Source: Prevotella sp. E13-17
GTDB lineage: Bacteria > Bacteroidota > Bacteroidia > Bacteroidales > Bacteroidaceae
Direction: 5' to 3'
Assembly (NCBI RefSeq): GCF_022024035.1
Contig: NZ_CP091787.1
Coordinates: forward strand, 124,001-188,000
Length of the DNA stretch: 64,000 nt
Under the pieces are notes generated by a model, which made no database searches, was not told the DNA's origin, and saw nothing but the letters and a program-made list of their open reading frames with translations. Of the stretch, positions 25,223 to 35,288 are shown piece after piece. Numbering within the stretch: position 1 is the first letter of the stretch; every line of letters begins with the position of its first letter. Both the position numbers and the translations under genes were made by a program.

Positions 25223-26329
25223 ATGAAAGAAAGAAAAAATATCATTATTTGTTTGTTGGTTGTTCTTGCCTTTTACGCATGCAATAACAAATATTATGAC
25301 CCTGATGAGTTAATAGAAATAGAATATGTAGGTGTTTCGGATACGCTTAAAGGCGAAAAACTAAACACTCAGTTTGGCGTAGTTTCTAAGTTGTTTTTTG
25401 TTAATACTTATTTGGTTGGTTTGACAAGTCAATCTTCGCATTTCTTAGAAGTGTGTCGTCCGGAATATGATACTTGCGTTGTGAGTTTCGGCGAGTTTGG
25501 TCGTAGTAGGAATGATTTTGTTGATATGCCTTATGATGTGCATGCTAGAGACACAAAGAGAGGCCCAGAACTGTATATAGCCGACGGAGGTTCTAGCATA
25601 ACCAAGGTCGTAGATTTGGAACTGTCATTTAAAAAAGGGCGTACAGTCGTTAAGAAAGTTATTAAGCGTCCGAGTAGTATCTGTGGCTATGAATATCATG
25701 TTATACAGAAATCCGAAAAGGACTATGCATTCTATAAAGAGTTGTCCTATCATGATTCAAGAGACCATATTTATTTCACCCCAAGTATTGGCTTCAACAA
25801 ACAAGGTGAAGAGACGGTATATGATCTTTATCCCAAGATACTGCCTATAGATGATTATGATATCTTATCTGCTGCGTATGCGGGGGATATTGAAGTTCGG
25901 CCTGACTTGGCAAAGTGCGTGCTGGTACATCGTTTTATTGACTTGATCGATATTGTTGATTTGGATAAACAAACAGTGACAGGCGTAAAGGTCAAGGAGT
26001 CGTATAACTTTGATTATTTTACTACGATAAAGGATGCTTCTTTAGTCGCAGAATCTTTGAAAGCCTTCAATATCAATGCGAGTGTGACGGATAACTATAT
26101 TTTTCAACTGAAGTCAGATATGACTATTAAAGAAATGATGGAGATAGAAGTAAATGAGCATATACCATATCATTCTACTGTAGTGGTGAGTGATTGGGAG
26201 GGGAAGGTTCTTCGCAGTTTTGTGATAAATGAGGTTCTTCGTGCTATTGCATACGACGAGAAGTCCGAATTCTTGTATGGTGTAGATAATTATGGATGTT
26301 TGTTTAGATATAAGGTCTCTTTAAAATAA
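25223..26329 (+). CDS. BF3164-like (TolB-like propeller) lipoprotein (3)
   Basis: The protein has 368 residues with lipobox FYAC (IICLLVVLAFYACNN). It is the closest relative in the window of the gene at 20634. Shared elements are YYDPDE near the lipid anchor, EFGRSRNDFVDMPYD (G-x-x-x-NDF turn), VVKKVIKRPSSICGYEYHVI, SYHDSRDHIYFTPS, and a last blade with IAYDEKSEFLYGVDNYG. It ends the propeller array and is followed by a terminator hairpin at 26348-26371. Family is well supported; function unknown. Confidence 0.75.
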   Translation: MKERKNIIICLLVVLAFYACNNKYYDPDELIEIEYVGVSDTLKGEKLNTQFGVVSKLFFVNTYLVGLTSQSSHFLEVCRPEYDTCVVSFGEFGRSRNDFVDMPYDVHARDTKRGPELYIADGGSSITKVVDLELSFKKGRTVVKKVIKRPSSICGYEYHVIQKSEKDYAFYKELSYHDSRDHIYFTPSIGFNKQGEETVYDLYPKILPIDDYDILSAAYAGDIEVRPDLAKCVLVHRFIDLIDIVDLDKQTVTGVKVKESYNFDYFTTIKDASLVAESLKAFNINASVTDNYIFQLKSDMTIKEMMEIEVNEHIPYHSTVVVSDWEGKVLRSFVINEVLRAIAYDEKSEFLYGVDNYGCLFRYKVSLK

Positions 26330-26347
26330 TGAAAGCAAGAATTTTTC

Positions 26348-26371
26348 CCCTTCTTTTCTTATGAAGAAGGG
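26348..26371 (+). terminator. Terminator hairpin ending the propeller array
   Basis: CCCTTCTT (26348-26355) pairs with AAGAAGGG (26364-26371) across an 8-nt loop, 18 bp after the stop codon of the last lipoprotein gene. The T tract is poor. Confidence 0.5.
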
Positions 26372-26466
26372 CGGCAAGTCTGGTGGTAAAATGAGATGAT
26401 GAGTGTAGATATGTCAAAGTTTTATAAAATGATAAGAGATGTGGCATCGATATGTGTCATTTTTTA

Positions 26467-26474
26467 TATCTTTG
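26467..26474 (+). promoter_or_regulatory. Promoter core (TATCTTTG) for the RND efflux operon
   Basis: TATCTTTG matches TAnnTTTG and lies 133 bp before the TolC-family start codon, giving a fairly long leader. No clear TTG at -33 is seen. The base composition rises sharply in GC after this point. Confidence 0.55.
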
Positions 26475-26607
26475 TGTCGTGAAAAGTCCGCAGGTCTTGT
26501 CTTTGCCGCGAACAGTGACGAGAATGCGGACTGACACTAAGTAGTAAGTAAGGAGAAAAGGGCGCAGCTGTCGTCCTGACAATCAATACCAATCATTAAA
26601 AACCGCA

Positions 26608-28083
26608 ATGAAAGAGAAAATCAGATTAGCCATAACAACGGCGGCATTCTTGCTGTCGGCTGTGGGGCATGCTCAGCAGTTGACACTCAATGACGTGATA
26701 CGTATTGCGCAGGAGAACTCGTTCGATGCTCAGGTGGCCAAGCTCTCGTTTATGTCCAGCTACTGGACCTACAGGTCTTTCAAGGCCGACCTGAAACCAT
26801 CGGTCAACCTGTCTGCCAACCTGTTGGGATTCGACCATTCGCTGGTAGGCGTGCGCAATTACGAGACAGGACAGCAGGCCTATGTCGATGAGAACTCGAT
26901 GACGAACAGCGTCACGCTGTCGCTCGACCAGAAGATTGTGGAGACGGGAGGCGTAGTCTCGTTGAAGTCCTATCTCTACCACCTGCGGCAGTTCGACTAC
27001 AACCTGAACACCATCAACACACAACCGCTGGAGGTGTCTTACTCGCAGCCGCTGTTTGCCTACAACGCATCGAAATGGGAGAAGAAGACGGCTCCGCTTG
27101 AGTTTGAGATTGCACAGAAGACCTATACTGCTGCCATGCAGGATGTCGCCATGACGGCAACGGCACTGTTCTTCAACGTGCTGTCGGCACAATCGGAGTA
27201 TCGACAGAGTGTGACCACGGTGGAAGACCGCGAACAACTGTTGGAGATGGCCCAGCGCAGACTGGAGCTTGGCACCACCACCCGCAGTGAGATGCTCCAG
27301 ATGGAGCTGTCGCTGGTGAATGCACGCGTGGCACAGACGTCAAACAAGCTGACCCTTGACAATGCCTTGTATAGGCTCTTCTCCTATCTGCGCCTTGTCA
27401 ACTATGAGGATGCCGTGCTGCTCTCGCCACGAAATGTGCCTGAGCTGCTGTTGGTGCCCGACGATGTGGTGCAGAAAGCTTTGCAGAACTCGTCGCACAA
27501 TGGCGAGATGAAGTTGCAGGAACTCAACGCAGAGATGTCGTTGGCACGGGCAAAGTCAGCCCGCGGGTTGCAGATGACGCTCACGGGCGATGTGGGCTTC
27601 AGACAGTCGGCCTCCGACTTCCGCGGCGCCTATTCGCATCTGCAGGACAACGAGGTGGTGGGTGTCACCCTGTCTATGCCCATCTTTGACTGGGGCATGA
27701 GCAAAGGCCGAGTGAAGATGGCACAGGCCGAGCTGGATGTCATCAAGACGAAGAACGAGCAGGCCCATCTTGATTATGTGCAAGACCTGAAACGCGATGT
27801 TGCAGACTTCAACACGCTGCCCTTGCAGTGCCGCAATGCAGCCCGTGCTGAGGAGATAGCCGGAGAGCGCTATGAGATCACGAAGAAGCGGTTTGAGACG
27901 GGCACCATCTCGGTGACCGACCTGAACACGGCACAACAGGAACTGGAGTCGGCCAAGTCGCAATACATCAGTCAGCTGTTTAAGTTCTGGTCGAAATACT
28001 ATGCACTTCAGAAAACGACCCTCTATGACTGGAGAAATGGCCGCGAAATCATTGTGGATTACGAAAAACTATCTAAGAAATAA
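26608..28083 (+). CDS. TolC-family outer-membrane efflux channel
   Basis: The protein has 491 residues with a signal peptide (LSAVGHAQ). It starts with QLTLNDVIRIAQENSFDAQV, the usual opening of TolC-like proteins. Two long helical repeats follow, each with the QRRLELGTTTRSEMLQMELS / KKRFETGTISVTDLNTAQQE motif that marks the outer-membrane efflux protein repeats. It would form the trimeric exit duct for the pumps encoded downstream. The outer-membrane gene is first in the operon, which is common in Bacteroidetes efflux loci, and its stop lies one base before the start of the adaptor gene. Confidence 0.92.
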   Translation: MKEKIRLAITTAAFLLSAVGHAQQLTLNDVIRIAQENSFDAQVAKLSFMSSYWTYRSFKADLKPSVNLSANLLGFDHSLVGVRNYETGQQAYVDENSMTNSVTLSLDQKIVETGGVVSLKSYLYHLRQFDYNLNTINTQPLEVSYSQPLFAYNASKWEKKTAPLEFEIAQKTYTAAMQDVAMTATALFFNVLSAQSEYRQSVTTVEDREQLLEMAQRRLELGTTTRSEMLQMELSLVNARVAQTSNKLTLDNALYRLFSYLRLVNYEDAVLLSPRNVPELLLVPDDVVQKALQNSSHNGEMKLQELNAEMSLARAKSARGLQMTLTGDVGFRQSASDFRGAYSHLQDNEVVGVTLSMPIFDWGMSKGRVKMAQAELDVIKTKNEQAHLDYVQDLKRDVADFNTLPLQCRNAARAEEIAGERYEITKKRFETGTISVTDLNTAQQELESAKSQYISQLFKFWSKYYALQKTTLYDWRNGREIIVDYEKLSKK

Positions 28084-28084
28084 C

Positions 28085-29176
28085 ATGAGAAACTATCGCG
28101 TAAAAGCCGTCATGGCGGCTCTGGCACTGCTGTCGCTGGCAGCCTGCAAAACCGAAAAGGAGAAAGAGAACAACGAGGACATGGCTGCCATGGAACAGAT
28201 GGTGGCCGAGGTGGACACCATCACACTGCAACGGCAGGTGTTCCAAAAACAACTGCTCTGCAACGGAAAGCTGGTGGCAGCCCAAAAGGCAGAGCTGGTA
28301 TGTCCGCAGCCAGGCTCACTGGTGCAGCGGGTGTGCGTGAAGAATGGACAGATGGTGGGCAAGGGCACACTGCTCTGTGTGGCCGACACTCGGACATACC
28401 AGGCAGAACTGGAAAAGACGAAGCACGACATGGAGCGGTCGCGCGTAGAACTGCAAGACAAGCTGATCGGACTGGGTTATGACGGGAATCTGGAAAAAGT
28501 CCCTGCCGAGGTGCTGAAGCGTGCAGAGGTCATCTCGGGCTATTATACAGCGAAGTATCAGTTGCAGGCCTCACAGAAACAACTGAAGGATTGCGAGCTC
28601 CGAGCTCCGTTTGCCGGACGTGTGGCCAACCTTGAGGCGCGAGAGAACCAGCCTGGTGCAAAGTTCTGTGTGCTCATAGACGATGCCTTTTTCGAGGTGG
28701 AATTCAAGATTCTGGAGGCAGAGCTGAACTTCGTGAAGACGGGCCAGCAGGTGGTGGTGTCGCCCTTTGCTGATAAAAACAAGAAGTATATAGGAACGGT
28801 GACAGGCATCAACCCGATGGTTGACGAGAAAGGACTGGTGACCGTGACGGCAAGAGTGAAGAACAACGGCAATGGGATGATGGACGGCATGAACGTGCGC
28901 GTCATCGTGGAGAATGCCGTGCCCGACATGCTGGTGGTGCCCAAAGAGGCTGTGGTGGAGCGCGATGGCTACCACGTGATTTTCCTCTATGACAAGCAAA
29001 GTCACAGGGCCGTCTGGACCTATGTGGACGTGCTGTATAGCAATCTGGGGCAGTTTGCCATCACAGGCTGTGAAAAGAAGGAGACCACTCTGCACGAGGG
29101 TTCGTGCGTGATCGTCTCGGGCAACCTGAACCTGGCTGACGACACAGAGGTGACCATCAGTCGCGAAAACAAATAA
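28085..29176 (+). CDS. Efflux RND transporter periplasmic adaptor (membrane fusion) lipoprotein
   Basis: The protein has 363 residues from the ATG at 28085, immediately after the TolC stop; an upstream reading in the same frame would overlap TolC. The lipobox is LAAC (LALLSLAACK). Domains in order are a barrel-sandwich half (AELVCPQPGSLVQRVCVKNG), a short alpha hairpin (about 105-165), the returning lipoyl half (LKDCELRAPFAGRVANLEAR), a beta barrel (VVVSPFADKNKKYIGTVTGI) and a membrane-proximal part (LVVPKEAVVERDGYHVIFLY). It should link the RND pumps to TolC. The short hairpin and the lipid anchor are typical of the group. Confidence 0.9.
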   Translation: MRNYRVKAVMAALALLSLAACKTEKEKENNEDMAAMEQMVAEVDTITLQRQVFQKQLLCNGKLVAAQKAELVCPQPGSLVQRVCVKNGQMVGKGTLLCVADTRTYQAELEKTKHDMERSRVELQDKLIGLGYDGNLEKVPAEVLKRAEVISGYYTAKYQLQASQKQLKDCELRAPFAGRVANLEARENQPGAKFCVLIDDAFFEVEFKILEAELNFVKTGQQVVVSPFADKNKKYIGTVTGINPMVDEKGLVTVTARVKNNGNGMMDGMNVRVIVENAVPDMLVVPKEAVVERDGYHVIFLYDKQSHRAVWTYVDVLYSNLGQFAITGCEKKETTLHEGSCVIVSGNLNLADDTEVTISRENK

Positions 29177-29193
29177 GAGGGGGAGCACTTGAT

Positions 29194-32100
29194 ATGCTGA
29201 GAAAACTGATAAACCGGCCTATTGCTGTGAGCATGATTGTAGTGGCGGTCATGGTGGTGGGCATCGTGGCACTACGCCATATTCCTGTTTCGATGATGCC
29301 GCAGATAGACATACCGCGCATCACGGTGCAGATGGCCAACCCGGGCGCTTCGGTGACGGAGATTGAGCAGCAGCTGGTGGGCCCTATGCGCCAACAGCTG
29401 GCGCAGGTGGCTGGCCTGAAAGACATCGAGAGCGTGTCGCGCATGGACGTAGGCACCATCACCCTGTCGTTTGAACCTGGTGCCGATATGGATCTGCTGT
29501 TCATCGACGTGAACGAGAAGGTGGACCGGGCCATGAACGGATTCGACCGTCAGGTGAGTCGCCCGAAAATCATCAAGGCCAGCGTACTGGATATACCTGC
29601 CTTCTATGTAGATATCACGATGGCTGATGACCGGGGCGGAAACGATGAGGCGGATGAGGCGTCAGAGCAAAAGCTGGCACAGCTGTCAAAACTGGTGAGA
29701 AATGTCATCCTGAAACGCTTCGAACAGATACCCGAGGTGGCGATGGTGGATTTCAGTGGCACCGTGGGTGTCGAGCTACAGTGTGTGCCCGACATGGAGA
29801 AACTTGGGGCCATGGGCATGGGCGTAGAAGACATCGAGCGCACCATCCGTGACAACAACATCACGCTGGGAGCCCTGAGCGTGGTCAATGGCATCTATCG
29901 CTACAATGTTCACTTCGATGCTCAGATACTGACCAAGGAAGATATTGAGAACCTGTATGTGAGGCATGGCCAACGTATGGTCCGGTTGAAAGATATCTGT
30001 CAGGTGAAGGAGCAGGCCGCCGTGCGAAACGGTATCGTGAGAAGCAACGGAAAGGATGCCGTGACACTGGCAGTCATCAAGCAGAACGATGCACAGATGA
30101 ACGTGCTGAAGGCCCATGTGGAAGAACTCATGATGCACCTGAGGAAGGACTATCCAGCGATCAACCTCGAGGTGAACCGTGACCAGACCGAACTGCTCTC
30201 TTACTCCATCAACAATCTGGAGTGGAACTTCGTGTTGGGTGCGCTGCTCGCCTGTCTGATTCTCTTTGTGTTCAATGGTGGATGGCGCACGCCGCTGCTG
30301 ATCATGATCTCCATCCCGTTGTCACTGATACTGACTCTGTTTTGTTTCTATCTGTTTGGCATCACGATCAACATTATCTCACTGTCGGGATTGATCCTCG
30401 GTGTCGGTATGATGGTGGACAATGCCATCATCGTGATTGACAATATCATGCAGCGGAAGGATGCCGTCAAGGGCACGGGCGAGGTGTTCGTGCCCATGCT
30501 GAGCTCGGTGCTGACCACCTGTTCGGTGTTCATCCCACTGATTTTCCTGAACGGCACGGCGGGTGCACTCTTCTACGACCAGGCCATGGGCGTGACCATA
30601 GCGCTGATGGCCTCGCTGCTGGTGGCAGCATTGGTGATTCCAGTCTATTTCCATCAGCTTTACCTGAGAAAAGGACTTCGTGGCATGAGCAGAGTGACAC
30701 CTGGTGAGCGACTGCTCATGAGGTGGTATGTGCCTGCGAGTCAGTGGACCATGAGGCACGGCAAGTTGTGCCTGTCGTTCTTCGTCCTTGCAGTGATGTT
30801 GATCGTGGCGCTCTTCCCCTTCATGAAAAAAGAACGCATGCCATCTGTTGACCATAGCGATGCCCTGATGGTGATTGATTGGAATGCAGGCATATCAGGA
30901 CAAGAAAATGCCAGACGTACGGGAGAGGTGCTTGCGGTTGTCCGGCAAAGTGTGCTGACAGCGACAGCCATGACGGGCACGCAGGAGTTTGTGCTGTCGC
31001 ATACCGAGGATATCACGGGCAGTGAAGCCATTGTCTATGTCAAGACAGCCAGCAAGGTGTCGCTCGACTCGGCACAGACGGCCATGAGTCAATATCTGGC
31101 CAAGCACTACCCGAAGGCAAAGGTGGAATATAAGGTGGCTGGCAATGTGTATGATGCTATCTTCCAGACCGACAGACCCGACCTGGAGATCAGGCTGCAG
31201 CATGCAGAGGGCGGCAGACCTTCAGTGGCTTTGGCGCGCGAGATGACCGTGGACCTGCACCGCACGTTCCCCGATGTCGGCATACAGCCGGTGGCCGTGG
31301 AAGAAAACTTGCAGTATGTGGCTGACCTGGAGCAGCTGGCATTCTATCACGTCAGCTATCAGCAACTGTATGGACGACTGCGCCAACTGTTGGGTGGCAA
31401 CAAGGTGCACGAGATCTCTATCGGCACACAGATGGTGCCCATCGTGGTGGGACAAGACGGCAGACTGGCAGACGTGGTGATGCAATCGACCATCACGAAC
31501 AGTGAGCAGGTGGAGGTGCCGATAGCTTATCTTGTCAAGGAGAGAAGAGTGGAGAACTACAAGCGGCTGCATGCCAGTCTTGACGGTGAGTATTATCCTG
31601 TCCATATTGATCATGCCGACGATCAAACGGTGAGACAGGTGATGGATCATTGCAATGGCATCAGTCGCGACAAGGACAGCAAGGTGGCCGTCAACTATCG
31701 CGGCAACTATTTCGAGTCGCGCCAGATGATTGGCGAGCTGACGGTGGTGCTGCTGGTGTCGTTGCTGCTGCTCTTTTTCATCATGGCCGCCCAGTTTGAG
31801 AGTTTGTTGCAGCCCTTTATCATTATCTCCGAGATTGTTCTTGATGTGAGCGTGGTGATGCTGGTGCTGTTTGCCTGTGGCGAGTCGCTCAACATCATGT
31901 CAATGACAGGACTGGTGGTGATGAGCGGTATCGTGATCAACGACTCCATTTTGAAGGTTGACACGATGAACCGCCTCTATCGCTCAGGCCACACCTTGCT
32001 CCATGCCGTCGTAGAGGCAGGCCATCGCCGACTGAAACCCATCGTGATGACCTCGCTCACCACGATTCTGGCCTTGGTGCCATTCCTGCATCGTGGCGAC

Positions 32101-32235
32101 ATGGGGTCAGCCTTGCAGTTTCCGTTGTCGCTGACGCTGACCGTGGGAATGGTCGTGGGAACACTGGTGAGCCTGTTCATCGTTCCACTGGAATACTACG
32201 TCATCTATCATCTTAAAGACCGAAAGAAGAAATGA
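29194..32235 (+). CDS. RND-family efflux permease (first of a pair)
   Basis: The protein has 1013 residues, normal for AcrB/MdtB-type pumps with twelve membrane segments and two large periplasmic loops. Family marks are the start LINRPIAVSMIVVAVMVVGI, IDIPRITVQMANPGASVTEI, and the fourth membrane segment GMMVDNAIIVIDN with the proton-relay Asp at D409. The second relay Asp of AcrB is Asn here, as in many family members. Later elements are LLFFIMAAQFESLLQPFII and GIVINDSILKVDTM. A purine-rich ribosome-binding site (GAGGGGGAG) precedes it. It overlaps the next pump gene by 4 bp (ATGA), so the two are translationally coupled. Confidence 0.92.
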   Translation: MLRKLINRPIAVSMIVVAVMVVGIVALRHIPVSMMPQIDIPRITVQMANPGASVTEIEQQLVGPMRQQLAQVAGLKDIESVSRMDVGTITLSFEPGADMDLLFIDVNEKVDRAMNGFDRQVSRPKIIKASVLDIPAFYVDITMADDRGGNDEADEASEQKLAQLSKLVRNVILKRFEQIPEVAMVDFSGTVGVELQCVPDMEKLGAMGMGVEDIERTIRDNNITLGALSVVNGIYRYNVHFDAQILTKEDIENLYVRHGQRMVRLKDICQVKEQAAVRNGIVRSNGKDAVTLAVIKQNDAQMNVLKAHVEELMMHLRKDYPAINLEVNRDQTELLSYSINNLEWNFVLGALLACLILFVFNGGWRTPLLIMISIPLSLILTLFCFYLFGITINIISLSGLILGVGMMVDNAIIVIDNIMQRKDAVKGTGEVFVPMLSSVLTTCSVFIPLIFLNGTAGALFYDQAMGVTIALMASLLVAALVIPVYFHQLYLRKGLRGMSRVTPGERLLMRWYVPASQWTMRHGKLCLSFFVLAVMLIVALFPFMKKERMPSVDHSDALMVIDWNAGISGQENARRTGEVLAVVRQSVLTATAMTGTQEFVLSHTEDITGSEAIVYVKTASKVSLDSAQTAMSQYLAKHYPKAKVEYKVAGNVYDAIFQTDRPDLEIRLQHAEGGRPSVALAREMTVDLHRTFPDVGIQPVAVEENLQYVADLEQLAFYHVSYQQLYGRLRQLLGGNKVHEISIGTQMVPIVVGQDGRLADVVMQSTITNSEQVEVPIAYLVKERRVENYKRLHASLDGEYYPVHIDHADDQTVRQVMDHCNGISRDKDSKVAVNYRGNYFESRQMIGELTVVLLVSLLLLFFIMAAQFESLLQPFIIISEIVLDVSVVMLVLFACGESLNIMSMTGLVVMSGIVINDSILKVDTMNRLYRSGHTLLHAVVEAGHRRLKPIVMTSLTTILALVPFLHRGDMGSALQFPLSLTLTVGMVVGTLVSLFIVPLEYYVIYHLKDRKKK

Positions 32236-35200
32236 AGCACGCTTTCTCCATCCTTCTTGCCATGTGTGTGCTCATGATTGTGGGTGCAGCACTCATCCCA
32301 CGACTGGATGTCAGCGACCAGCCTCGTCCTCGGCAAGGGCGCACGCTGACGGTTTCCTACGGGTGGAATGGCGCATCGGCCAAGGTGCTGGAACAGGAGG
32401 TCACCTCCAGGATAGAAGGTGTCGTGGGGATGGTCAACGGTGTGGCCAGTGTCAGCTCAGAATCTAATTTCGGTCATGGGAGGGTGGAGATCAGGCTGAA
32501 GCCCGAAGCCTCTGTGTCGAGCGTGAAATTCGAGGTGGCCTCGCTGCTCAGACAACTGCGAGACAAGCTGCCGCAGGGTGTCAGCTATCCGCAGCTTGAG
32601 GGAGGTGATGTCGTCACCCGCTCTTCGGGCGACGACGACCGGCCCATCCTGACCTATCATATCAATGCCGACATGCCCGACAGGGAGATACGCCAACTCG
32701 TGGAACGCCAGGTGAAACCCTCTCTGATGCGGGTTGCCGGCGTGAGGACTGTTGATGTGAGTGGCGGCACGGACTTAGAGATGGAGGTGGCCTATGATGC
32801 CGACCTGCTGTCGAACTATGGCATCACGGCCGGAGATCTGGCAGACGCCATCAGGTCGTATCTCGGCAGAGAAACAGTTGTGGGCGATGCATACAGGCAT
32901 GATGCCGACGGGCAGCAGTCGCGTATCACGCTCTTTCTGAGGGTGGATGGCGACAAGATCGACTTCGAGTCGATACCGGTGGCGACCGTAGCCGACAAGA
33001 TCATCTATCTGAACAATCTGGCCACCTGCTCGTTTAAGGAGAAGGTGCCGCACTATTTCTATCGCGTCAACGGCATGAACACGGTCTATCTGAGTGTCTA
33101 TGCCGAAGAGGGCGCCAATATTAATACCGTTGCGAAAGAAGCCAAGAGCATCATTGACAGTTCCGGTGAGATTAACGGGCATGAGCTGTTTTACACCTGC
33201 GATACCGACCGTGCGAAAGAGCGATTCGCCGATTTCCAAGTGCTGATCAGACGTAGCGCCATTTCGTTGCTCATCCTGTTGTTGTTCGTGTTCTTGTGCA
33301 AGCGCGATTGGAAATACCTGTTTATCGTGACCGTATCGCTGACGGCCAATCTGTTGATGGCCGTGATATGCTATGCTCTGTTCGACATGCGTCTGGAACC
33401 CTTCTCCATGGCGGGTGTCACCATCTCGCTCGGACTGATCATTGACTCCACGATCGTGATGGTCGATCATTACAGCTATCATCGTGACCATCGAGCTTTC
33501 ACGGGGATTATGGCAGCGATGCTCACCACGATAGGCTCCCTGATCATTGTCTTTTGGTTGCCCGACTCGATGAGAGATTCGCTCTACGATTTCTCGTGGA
33601 TGATCATTGTGAATCTGGCCGTGGCGCTGTTGGTGTCGGCACTGTTTGTGCCGGCCATGGTGACGCAGATGAACTACTCGTGCCGTAAAACGGGAAAACC
33701 TCGAAACCTTCGGTTGATGCTCTTGTGGAACCGTTTCTATCGGCGGTATATGGGCATCGCACAGCATCGAATCTACAGGTGGCCTGTGATGCTGGCCTTC
33801 TTCGGACTCTTCGGTTGGACGCTCAGCCTGTTTTTAGACACGGTGGCCAGCAACCATTATGAACGGAAAGAACCCGAGCTGAAGCTCTACATTAGCGGCA
33901 GGATGCCCGTAGGCGGCACGGCGGCACAGCTGAACGAAAAGGTGCTCGATGTTGAGGCTTTCCTCTCGAAGTTCAAAGAGATCAGGCATTTTGAAACCTA
34001 CGTTCATGATGGCGGTGCTCAGATCATGGTAGAGTTTACGGCGGAGGCACAGAAGACCAGTTTCCCCTATAAACTGGAAAACAAGACCATTGGCAAGCTG
34101 GTCTCTATCGGTGGTGCAGACTGGGCCACCCATGGTGTGAGTCAGCGTGGCTTCAGCAATTCGCTCAATCTGCAGTATCGCTCGCAGCAAATCGTGATAG
34201 CAGGCTATGATTATGATCAGCTATACCACTATGCAGAGCTGATGCAGAAAAAGATGAAGGAGAACCCGCGTGTCGTGGACCTCGTCATCAGAAATGTCGG
34301 CGAGGAAGAGCAGGAGCAAGAACTATACATGGATTACGACCGCGAGAAGCTGACAGCCTATGGCGTGAATGTCAACGAGGTCTATGGTCAGATGGCCAGC
34401 ATCCTCTCAGAGTCCTATGTCGGAAGGAAAGGGCATGCAGATATCGTGTTGCGTCCGCATCAATATAGCCGTTTCGACCAATGGCAGATGGAAAACTCGT
34501 TTCTGAGACTGAACGACCGCGAGGTGCGCCTGCCCGACTTCATGAACATCTCGCAGCGAGAAGCCAAGAAGAGCATTAAGCGCGAAAACCAGGAGTATGT
34601 CATCACGCTGGCCTTCAATGTGCTGGGCTCTTACAACTACACGTATCGCGTCATTCGCCAATATACCGACGAACTCAATGCGATGATGCCTGTCGGCTTC
34701 CGTTGCCTGCAGAATGAATACAGGTTCGACGAAGAAAAAAATCAGCAATACCTGTTGCTCGGCCTGGTGGCCATTATCATCTTCTTCATCTGCAGCATCG
34801 TCTTTGAAAGCCTCTACAAGGCCCTGGTCATCATTCTGCTGATTCCCATCTCGATGATAGGTGCCTTCCTCGTCTATCACTTCGGCGGCATAGAGTTCGG
34901 GCTTGGAGGCTTTGCCGCCTTGGTGCTGCTCTCTGGCCTGACGGTGAATGCCGGCATCTATCTGATGAATGAATATAACAATAACGGCCGACACTATCTG
35001 CGTGCCTATCATCACAAGATCATTCCTATTCTGCTCACGATTCTCTCTACGGTATTGGGACTCGTGCCTTTCATCTTCGATCAGGACGAGAACCACTTCT
35101 GGTATTCTTTTGCTATGGGGTCCATCTGTGGGTTGCTCTTCTCTTTGGTGGCACTGGTGTTTGCCATGCCCGTGTTCTTGAAATCGGAGCGAACGTTGAA

Positions 35201-35243
35201 AAAGGGCGGTTTCATCGGCAAAAAGTGGCGGTTTCATCGCTGA
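32232..35243 (+). CDS. RND-family efflux permease (second, divergent)
   Basis: The protein has 1003 residues. It is clearly RND but divergent from its partner: a short N-terminal segment (FSILLAMCVLMIVGAALIP), fourth segment SLGLIIDSTIVMVDH with the relay Asp at D405, and C-terminal elements IIFFICSIVFESLYKALVI and GLTVNAGIYLMNEYNNNGRH. The predicted cytoplasmic and periplasmic loops differ from the first pump. Two different pumps in one operon with a single adaptor and TolC suggest a heterotrimer, as known for MdtB/MdtC, or two pumps sharing one exit. A 432-bp gap with a 22-bp periodic array follows. Confidence 0.9.
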   Translation: MKHAFSILLAMCVLMIVGAALIPRLDVSDQPRPRQGRTLTVSYGWNGASAKVLEQEVTSRIEGVVGMVNGVASVSSESNFGHGRVEIRLKPEASVSSVKFEVASLLRQLRDKLPQGVSYPQLEGGDVVTRSSGDDDRPILTYHINADMPDREIRQLVERQVKPSLMRVAGVRTVDVSGGTDLEMEVAYDADLLSNYGITAGDLADAIRSYLGRETVVGDAYRHDADGQQSRITLFLRVDGDKIDFESIPVATVADKIIYLNNLATCSFKEKVPHYFYRVNGMNTVYLSVYAEEGANINTVAKEAKSIIDSSGEINGHELFYTCDTDRAKERFADFQVLIRRSAISLLILLLFVFLCKRDWKYLFIVTVSLTANLLMAVICYALFDMRLEPFSMAGVTISLGLIIDSTIVMVDHYSYHRDHRAFTGIMAAMLTTIGSLIIVFWLPDSMRDSLYDFSWMIIVNLAVALLVSALFVPAMVTQMNYSCRKTGKPRNLRLMLLWNRFYRRYMGIAQHRIYRWPVMLAFFGLFGWTLSLFLDTVASNHYERKEPELKLYISGRMPVGGTAAQLNEKVLDVEAFLSKFKEIRHFETYVHDGGAQIMVEFTAEAQKTSFPYKLENKTIGKLVSIGGADWATHGVSQRGFSNSLNLQYRSQQIVIAGYDYDQLYHYAELMQKKMKENPRVVDLVIRNVGEEEQEQELYMDYDREKLTAYGVNVNEVYGQMASILSESYVGRKGHADIVLRPHQYSRFDQWQMENSFLRLNDREVRLPDFMNISQREAKKSIKRENQEYVITLAFNVLGSYNYTYRVIRQYTDELNAMMPVGFRCLQNEYRFDEEKNQQYLLLGLVAIIIFFICSIVFESLYKALVIILLIPISMIGAFLVYHFGGIEFGLGGFAALVLLSGLTVNAGIYLMNEYNNNGRHYLRAYHHKIIPILLTILSTVLGLVPFIFDQDENHFWYSFAMGSICGLLFSLVALVFAMPVFLKSERTLKKGGFIGKKWRFHR

Positions 35244-35288
35244 AGAGTGCCACTTTCATGCTGCAATACTTACGCGTTTGAGTCGATT

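Noticed and set aside
32775..33767. Long 330-codon minus-strand frame in the second RND pump
   Set aside because: It is His/Arg/Gln-rich translation opposite a well-supported RND gene; a codon-bias shadow.
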